A DNA stretch of 64,000 nucleotides. Source: Archegozetes longisetosus. Lineage: Eukaryota > Arthropoda > Arachnida > Sarcoptiformes > Trhypochthoniidae. Below are positions 53,301-63,200 of this stretch, piece after piece (positions within the stretch are counted from its first letter, which is position 1; every line of letters begins with the position of its first letter). Under the pieces are notes generated by a model that searched no databases, had not been told where the DNA came from, and was given only the letters and a program-made list of their open reading frames with translations. The position numbers were made by a program, and so were the translations under genes. The stretch spans positions 10,561,172 through 10,625,171 of the forward strand of contig JAEMBT020000008.1 in the NCBI GenBank assembly GCA_018873245.2, given 5' to 3'.

Positions 53301-56300
53301 AGTTTGAAATCTAGATTTCATTGATCGTAAATAGAGTTCAATTTTCGCAGTTATGGCTATCAGTGTATGAAAAAAAAAATAAAAGATTACTTCTCACGCA
53401 AATAGTATTCAATTATTCACGTTGACGGCTTATAAATTATTTGATTATCTGATAAAGAATGTGTGCACTCGAATCGTAAACTCAGTCTCGAGTAATCCCA
53501 TTAAAAAATGTCGAAATCAATTCTCAATTGCTAGAGTATTTAAATGAATTTTTTTCTTAAACAGTTGCTGATATCTCGATCTGATTTGGCCGAAGAATTC
53601 GAACAAGTGGATGTCGACCCTGGAAACCCTATTTTATCTGATATGATAATTGATAACACTGGTCAACATATTTATTGTGCTTCACCCTATAAGGTATGTT
53701 AAGTTTGATCATTTTTAGTACATTAAAATACGACTTTTCAACAAAAATCATTTCAAAACACTCAAACCTAATCGTGAATGAATTAAGACAAGGATGAAAA
53801 GAATCGAAAAATGCTGAAAATGTTTGAAAGCCTAAAAATCGTAGACAGAGAATGAAGCATTGATTTATTGTATCTAAAAATACTACTCATTATTTCAATC
53901 AGATATTGAGTTGAAATGGAGTCAGAAAAATATTTGCATTGAAAGCAAACGTTTTGGAGACAGAAAGTATTGTTATCTAAGCAGTCAATGACATCGCTAT
54001 TAATCTGAGGCTAAAACAGAAATAGTTAACCTTTTTGAAATAGTTATCAATTAATGGCGTGATTGAGTTTGATACGTATTAATAATTCATAGCTGAGAAT
54101 ATTTTTCTAAACTGGAATTTTTTTCGCTCATTTAAACATTAGCTTCCAATCAGTAATGAATGAATGATGAGACGGTATTTAATTTGCAATAGTATTCAAT
54201 AGAAAAGAATTGCTCAGATTTTTAGCGACCAAACCCTCTACTGGTTTGCTCTAACTGATAAGCAATATATTTATCAACTTGTGATACCTTTTCTTCGTTA
54301 GGCACTCATCGTTAGACACACGCAAACTTCGATATAATTTTTCGTTTCAAGACTCTGAATAGCGATTGTTTAGTGAGATATGCTTTTAATGTCAAATTTG
54401 AAAAATTGCTCCCTTTCTTCATATTCATAATTGATTTTACTTTTTATAAGCTATAAATAAAACTAGTTTTCAATTGAATTATAGTGTGCAAAACTGTTCC
54501 AACATTTAAGCTTTACTTTTAGGGACAATATATAAAGTTCCATTCATTTCACTTTTTCAAATCCCCATATTTCAGCCCTTCTTAAGTCAATATTAATGTT
54601 GAGCAAAACTGAAGACTTATTGAACTTTGAGATTAAGTTCTTTTGATGAAACACATTCTCTTAATAGCTATTCAATGATTAATCTAATGCAAGCTTAGTT
54701 CCAGTATCAGTTCGAGATGCTTCAGACACAGTATTTCGTATTCATCTCATTCTCAGGACTTCAGTTTTCACAAACATTCCTCCAGTTCTGATATTGAATA
54801 ATCTTATTGTGTATACAATTGGCCTCAAATCCAGTACTAACTACACAGTAATCAAACAACAGAGACTTTCCACTAATTAGTCTGTCTCTCATGCATTAGT
54901 GATCGTGTAAGTCATGGCTCGGGTTTTAGCAAAAGTATCATCAAAGACTATGGTTCCATCTTAAGTGAAATCTCATTTCCATCTGTTCTTATACACATTT
55001 TGTGTCATTAATCATGAACTTTCAAACTTTTTCCGAAAATCTATACAAAAGCCTCTAAAGGCTGAAAATATTTACACTTAATCGAAATGTTTTGAGTTTG
55101 ATAGCCGAAGAATTTGGTTTAAATTTAGATACTTTTCAGCAGAATTTGAAGCGTAAAACAGAGCCTAACTAATTAAAGCTCATCATTGTTTAAAAGAGTC
55201 CAAATGTTTGAGGAGTAAATCTTTGAGAGCTGTCTATCAGTTTGAGTCTCTCGAACAAAATAAGTGACTCCTCTTTCCTCCAAAAATCATCTCTAAACCA
55301 ATGTTTACATCTGTTTTCTGTCTCATATCTTCTGCAAAACCTTTTTTGAAAACTGCCGGTAATTAAATGACTCGAAAAGAGAGCCGGAAAAACATAAACA
55401 TTTGGTGGTTAGAAGTTATTGAATACAATAAATCAGGTCTCGAGCTTTTTGTTTAGCGGTGGTAAAAGTTTTCTCAAATTATTTCTATCTATGCTTTCTA
55501 TCAAAGATAGTAAAATACTTTAATTTGAAAGATAAAAATCAGAAGTTTAGAAACGATTTTTGTTGTCTGAAGAGAAACTAGTAGAAAAATTGATTAACTT
55601 TTTGTCCTAACCATTAATTTAATCGATTCTTATAGATCACTAAAATAGCGATCGAACGTTGCGGTCATTACACTTCATGTCGTGATTGTCTTCAAGCCCG
55701 AAACCCATATTGCGGTTGGTGTTCATTACAGAAAAGGTGATTAATCTTAAGAACAAACAATTAATTAATGCATAAACAAAGAAAAATTATATAAAAATGC
55801 AATCAAACTCTCATATAATAAATTATTGTTAAACAACAAGTAATTAATCTATAAATGGCTTGATGTTTTTCATAACCAGCTGTACGTTAAAGCGTGAATG
55901 TCGTGATACTAAAACTTCGTCATCGTCTCGATGGCTGTCTCTGGACACTCAGCAATGCATTGATTTTCAATCAATCAAACCCGAATCACTGCCTATCACC
56001 TCAACGGATAAGGTCTATAACATATTGCTATTAGATTTGCACTAAAACTATACAGTTATATAAGATTTAGTACTCGTAGCAAAAAGCTGTGCTCATTAAC
56101 TCTTTTACTATAACTATGTTTTTTCCTAAATCGATATTCAGGTTGAATTAGTAATAAATCAATTGCCAAAGCTTCCACACGGAGCTAACTATCAGTGCGT
56201 TTTCGGTGAAGGACCACCGATTGATGCTCAGACTACTAGCTCCGGACTTGTTTGCCGAACGCCACCCGTATCTTGGAGACCACAAACTCCTGTTGGATTC

Positions 56301-57230
56301 GGTAACCAAATCAATAATTGATTCTATTATTTAGTCAAAGCAGTTTCATTCATATATATCATACGAAATTCGAAACCAAAAAACCAAAACTGATTTTAAG
56401 TTGTTTTTGATGTTCAGATCATATTATGGTTGACTTATCCGTCCGTTCATCAGAAACTAAGACTGATTTCCTTCAGCGCAAATTTGTGTTCTATGACTGC
56501 AATTCTCACAAAACGTAATAAGAGATCTGTGATTCTTAAGAAAAATTAGTAACTAACCAATTATTCACTCATCCAATAGATGTATGGATTGTGTCCAAAG
56601 CGAATGGTCGTGTCACTGGTGTGTCAATGATAACAAATGCTCTGATGATAGTCACAAATGTTCTTCAGATAATTTATTGGCTAACAATGTATGGCATTAA
56701 TCATGATTTAGATGACTTATATTTGAGGCTAATCTGTTTTGAATTTTTTCTATTAAACAGATGTTACCTTCGCCAACAACGCCATCAACTTTTATATCTG
56801 ACCAAAAATACTGTCCAAGTTTTGATTTGCAAAATAAAATTTTATTACCTAATGGTTTTGCTAAAGAAATAGTACTACCTGTGAAGAATTTGCCCAATTC
56901 TAATGTGAGTCAATTATTACTATGCAACAAATTGATTTTTTTAACAACAAATTTTATATCTATGAGAGAAACTATTCCTCTTATTATGTGAATCATTGAC
57001 AAAACAATTGTTAGTTTAGATCCTATTACAGAATTCCTTAGGCTTAAAAAATGCAGAAACTTATGTAAATGTCAGGGTTTAAGGGTTTCCAAGTTTAGTC
57101 TAAATATACGATCGTTTTATTACACTGTGCTCTCAGCTCTCGAGATCTCCCTCTGCTCTTAACTCACTCTATCTGCTCTGTTTTCTCGAATGTATTGTAT
57201 AAATAACTTTTGGCCATTTATTTAGCGTCA

Positions 57231-57274
<44 letters not shown>

Positions 57275-60200
57275 TATAATTAAAAGAGCAATACTTTTCT
57301 GGCAATACCAAAACTTAATGAACACAAACTCGAAGCCATTTCCAAAACTATAATAAGCCAAGAATTTTAAGAGGTTTTAGTCTTACGATAGATTTTCAAA
57401 CTTAGAAAACATATTTTGGAGATGTGCTAAGAAACAAATGCGATCCTAACATTTGGCTAAAAATAATTTTATTGATTTATTGATTCAATTAGATTAAAAA
57501 TGAGCAAAAATTCGTTGAATCAGAAAATGTTCACGTAATATGAACTTTTGAAAAGTTTATGAATGAATGAAATCGATATTAAATTTAAGTCAGTTTTTAA
57601 GCGCGTCAAAATCTCGATTCTATTAGATATTTATGATTATGAGTGAAATTTGTGTCACTTTTCATATAATAAAATGGAGTCAAAAAAGCGTATAAAAGAT
57701 ATCTTGGATTGAGTTTTATTGTGTTAAAAGTGATTCACGTATATTAAATTGATTGAATCTCTTACGAGATGCTACGACAGCATAACGGACGCAATATTGT
57801 CAAACTTTATACTACACTCTTCTCTTTTCTCTAATTTGATCCTTTAGCTTTCGGTTAAATTTATCTTCTCATTATTAGCTTTCATACTTTCAATCTTTTA
57901 TCGATGCCCTTTAGAAACAATATTTGGTTGGTTCATTTCGTAGAACTTATGATTGGAAAGCAATTAACTATCACTTTTGTTTATAAGTTGATTAGCCTAA
58001 AGATGCTAGATTAGAATTGATTCATTTTTGAAAGATAGTTCGTAATTAACAGAAATTATTACATATTTCGGAGTCAAAGTTGAATAATTTGAGAACTTAT
58101 TAACAGGTTTAAAACATTTAAATTTATGTATTGTTAGAGTTTAGTTAAAAGTTGAATGTACTGAGCATTTGGTGCAGAATTTCCGAAAACTAAGGGCATA
58201 GTTTTAGGCAATAATGACACGCATATTGACTTGTGAAAGATTTATGAGGTAGTTTTAGGTTAAATGCTGTTTTCAGTTTGGACTATCTTTTTGGTTGTCG
58301 TTTAACTAAGTTTATGAAGTTTCATTTGAAGACTAAGTTTTCGTTTCACTACTAAATGTTCTGCTCATGCAATTGACTTTTTCCTACTGCACTAAAAGTA
58401 AATGGATTCACTATTTTTTATTGTTATTTATCTCTTGTTGCGTTTCCTTTTTTTCACGAGTTTAGTTCAATGTCTAACACTTGTAAGAGTTTTTCAATCT
58501 ATTCTTGAATAAAGATTTGGTTTTTTGTTTTCAAGCAGAGGATAATAAATTTTATTAACTTTTATTTGTGCCCATAGAATCTAAGGTTTTATGGCGTTTT
58601 AAGCTTATATCGATTTTTAACTCCATTTGTAGTAAAAGTTCTCATTTTCCAACATTTCTACTTATTATTGAGTTTTATTGAACTCTAAAACAATACATTT
58701 TATTGATATTTAATTCATGATCATTACTATCGGTCGAAATCATATTAAACTAAAGTAAAAAGTTGACATACCCTAACATCGCTTAAGCCTAACATGAAAT
58801 ATCAGTCAAAACTATCCACAAACCCATTAATTATGGTTTGAAATAAGTTTAAACTGAAGAAGACTTCAGTGAAAAGCTGTTTGAGTATTTGAAGAGCTAT
58901 TGAAAGGATGATGTAATTGGATAACTGTAACAAAAAGTATTCTGAAGCAATTTTTCTATTTTTATTCATGTTATCATTTATTCTGTACGTCTATATCTTT
59001 ATCTGTACTCTGATATAAGATTTGATCTAGTTCTGTTCTGTACTGTTTGTGTGTATTGACTGGTTTTTTCTGGTATTTATTTCAGTCGAGTTTCCGCTGT
59101 GTCATCGATATTGAAGACAATAAATTGCCGGTTAGCGCCAGAGTCGAAGACAATCGAATTATATGCTCTGAAACTGCTGTAAGTTATCATTACGTCCACT
59201 ATTTATGAAATAATTAAATTGTTCATTATAAAACTTTAGGATATTATATATTTTTAATCTATTTGAGTTCATTTTTCAAAGTTGGTTAAAGTTTTCATTT
59301 TCTAATTATACATAAATTTGCATTTTTAACTACTTAAAATCTGAGTAAATGATTTTGTAAAAGATTTTTCATTTAAAATTTCTATCTAATTACATGAAAA
59401 AAAAAAACGTTCGCAAAACTTTTAATCATCAAAAATCTGAACCAGACTTTGAAAGAGATTTTGAGATTTTTTTTTTATCGATAAAAACTTATCTCTTTCT
59501 AATTATACAAAAGAAAACTTTAGCAAAACTTTTTTCAACGACAAAAAATTCAAATAAGAGACTTGAAAAGTGATTTGAATAAATAAAATGTTGTCTATTT
59601 GTTGTAAACCTAAACAGTACTCATATCGCACTGAAGTCGGATCAATAACAGCTTCCCTGACAGTGATGTGGAACGGCGACACTTTTATAGATAAAGCTAA
59701 TGGTAAGTGAATGTAAAATCGGAAAGCTAAACTTGAATCCTAACAAAAATTTCTAATTCATCCAAACAGTGACTATATATAAGTGTCATCTGTTGGGCAG
59801 TCATAACGGAAGAGCTGATTGTTCGCTATGTTTAACCCTGAATACAATTTACGACTGTCGCTGGTGTAACAATCAGTGCTCTTATTCCAAGTCATGTCAA
59901 GAACCAGTGGCCACAGTCTGTCCTCCACCCCGAATCGACTGGATGCATCCCCTGTCGGGTCCCATACAAGGAGGAACTCTGGTTACTATAGAAGGCTCAA
60001 ATTTAGGCACTTCTTTTGATGAGATCAGAGATAAGATTTCGATTGGTGGTCAGCCTTGTGTTCCGCTTAATTATAGTGTTTCAGTTCGAGTCACCTGCAG
60101 GTAATTAAATACTTTTTAACTTTTGATTAGTTTTCAAGCATATAAATCTCATATCTTATTGTTCAATTAGTTAAGAACTGTGAATTTGAAAATTCTAAAA

Positions 60201-63200
60201 GTTTATATTGGATAGAAAAATCAATTTAATTATTGATTGTATGGATTTGCCCTAAGTTCTGTTCCAAACTTGAAATTATGAACTCTATTCACTTATTATA
60301 GTGTCTGATCTGTTAAGAACTGTAAACTTATAATCAAATAGGTTTTAATGTGCTAATAATAAACTTATAAATAAATATTTGTCTTGTTATGTATAATGTT
60401 TAGTGATTTATGGAGTTTTAAGCAATTAGCAATTTGTAAACATTTTTCAAGAAAAGTTGATCTTCATAATGAAATAAATCAAATTGATTTAATCTAATGC
60501 ATTACAGAACAAACGCAGTGCTAAAGCCATTAATAGCAGACGTAGTGGTGGGAAATCGGGCTGGTTTTACTGCAGCCAGAGATAAGTTCCGATATGAAGC
60601 AAGTGAAATAATATCTTCGCATCCTAACGTTGGACCGCACTCTGGAGGCACAAGAATCTACTTAACAGGAACTAATCTCAATATAGGTTCTAATCTAGAA
60701 GTCTATTTGGATTACTTTCCGTGTATTGTCGATAAGATGTTTGCGAGTTCGACACAAATCAGCTGCCGAACAACTGCATCAAAATCTCTCTCATATGTAG
60801 TCCGGAATCTGGTCTAAAGATAGATAACGCGACTCTAACTCTTCCGCGGCCTTTCAGATACGTTCCCGATCCCACTATTCTTAGGATTTTTCCACTCAAA
60901 AGCTATATGTCTGGCGGACGAACTGTTACGGTATTGAATTAGAACTAAATTTTTGGGTTTATAAGTCTTATAACAAAAAATATGACTGATTTTTAGGTTA
61001 TTGGAACCAATTTTGATGCTATACAACAGCCAAGGCTTGCGATATTCAGCTCTGATGGCAATGTCTTGAATGAGTCCTCGTGTGAAGTCTTATCCCATTC
61101 ACAAATGGTTTGTCCATCGCCTCCCGTAAACCCAGAATTGATTGACCTGTTGTATCGCGAGCAATTGGACGCGTCATCAATGGTCGCATCATTTCATAGC
61201 AATGAACTGAGTGATGATATCAGACTTAGGATTGGTTTCATTATGGATGCTGTTAATAGTGTTAAGGAATTGGGTGTTAATTTTCCGACAGTTCATTCAG
61301 ATCTCGGTTATGTTCCAGACCCAAAATTCTTTCCTTTTGATGTTGGAATAAAACTCTATAAAGGTAATGAGAATTTAGATTTTCAACTCTATATAACATT
61401 TTATGGCTTGATGTAACTTTTTATAACCTTATATAACCTTTCCATCAATTAATTGTTTTTAGGCGAATCTCTTGTTATTGAAGGCGAGAATTTGCGTTTA
61501 GCTAGTACTGAATCAGAAGTTAATGTAACCATTGGTACAAAATCGTGTAACTTGACCTCTTTGGCTGCTCAACAATTGGTTTGTTTACCGCCCGAACTGC
61601 AACCAGCAGGAACCGACGAAATCGGAAGACGGACTCCAACTTCACTTCCTATGGTTGTTGTAAGTATTGATTGAATTCAAATTACTAATAGTTTTCGAAT
61701 GGTTTGCTATACGAATGGAATAAGTGACTGCTTTGATAGCATGTAATCGGTTTTCTACAGCAAACCATTTGCTAATTGAAGCATTCGCATAAACAATTAA
61801 CTGATGCAAAGCATATTAGTCTTGATTTGAAACAAAGTTATCTTTGAATATATTTTGGAAAGTTTCAAAACAAGTCTTTATTTGCTATAATATGTGTTTT
61901 GGTGTTTATTTGTCTGAAAAAGCATAAAAATATTTTATTAATAATTTGAATTAATAATTATTAGGTGAGAGTTGGTTCCAATCTTCGCTACGAGATCGGA
62001 TATCTACAGTACGAAGTAGTGAAATCCTACGAATTGCCGCCCATTGCCATCATTTCCATCACTGTGTCGTCCTTAGCTCTAATACTATTCGTATTGATAT
62101 CATTAGCAGTAATGAGACACAAGTCATCACAAGCCGAACGTGAATATAAGCGCATTCAGATGCAAATGGACACTCTTGAGAATAGTGTCAGATCTGAGTG
62201 CAAACAAGCCTTCGCTGAATTGCAAACAGACATGACTGATCTTACCAATGACTTGGAATCGTGTGGTATTCCAACTCTTGACCACAGGTTTGTTCGATTC
62301 TTATTATATATAAGAAAAAGTTTTTTTGTTTATACATAATTTTTGAGAAATTTTTTGTAAATTATTTTTTAAAGATTTAAAATGACATTTATGTGAAAGT
62401 TATCTAGGAAAACATTTTAAAATTGTTTTATATATGATTTTTGAGAATGTTTTATGAACTATTTGTTTTTGGTTTAGGTCTTATGTGATGAAAGTATTTT
62501 TTCCGGGAGTTTCTGACCATCCGTTACATCAGTGCACAAAAATTCGAACAAATGGAGCGTATAATATATACGAATTAGCGATGTCTCAATTCGAGCAATT
62601 GTTGAATAATAAGCCATTTCTAATAACTTTTATTAATACTTTGGAGAACTCAAAGACATTCAGTATAAGAGATCGGTACGTATTAGTTCTCAAGTTTTAT
62701 TCAAAAGTTTTTCAAAGTTGTCAGCTATAGATACTGAAAACTTGACAACTTTTCTCTCAACAAAACCCTTACTACTTATAATTGACTTTTCAGAGTGAAT
62801 GTGGCATCACTTCTGATGGTAATATTGATGGAGAAAATGGAATACGCAACGGATATCTTAAAAACATTGTTGAGACAGTTGGTGGACAAATCTGTTTCAT
62901 CAAAACATCCGCAACTGATGCTCAGAAGAACTGAATCAGTCGTCGAGAAAATGTTAACGAATTGGCTGTCGCTATCGATGTACGATTACATTCGAGAACA
63001 GGCAGGATCTCAATTGTTTTTATTGTTCTCTGCCATCAAAAGACAAGTAGAAAAAGGACCGATCGATGCCATAACACATGACGCCAGATATTCATTATCT
63101 GAAGAAAGATTATTACGCGAACACTATTGCGATTATGAACAGATTATTGTTCAAGTCTTTCAGGTTTGATATCTATTTAGTTCAATATATCTTATTCATT

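Noticed and set aside
56591..56991. Overlapping open frames on both strands around plexin exons 11 and 12
   Set aside because: They are other-frame shadows of coding exons and intron read-through; only the frame giving PSI cysteines is conserved.
60797..60857. Tiny intron explaining the exon 16 frame change (GT at 60797, AG at 60857)
   Set aside because: The phases do not match, and it would delete the conserved GLKIDNA segment.
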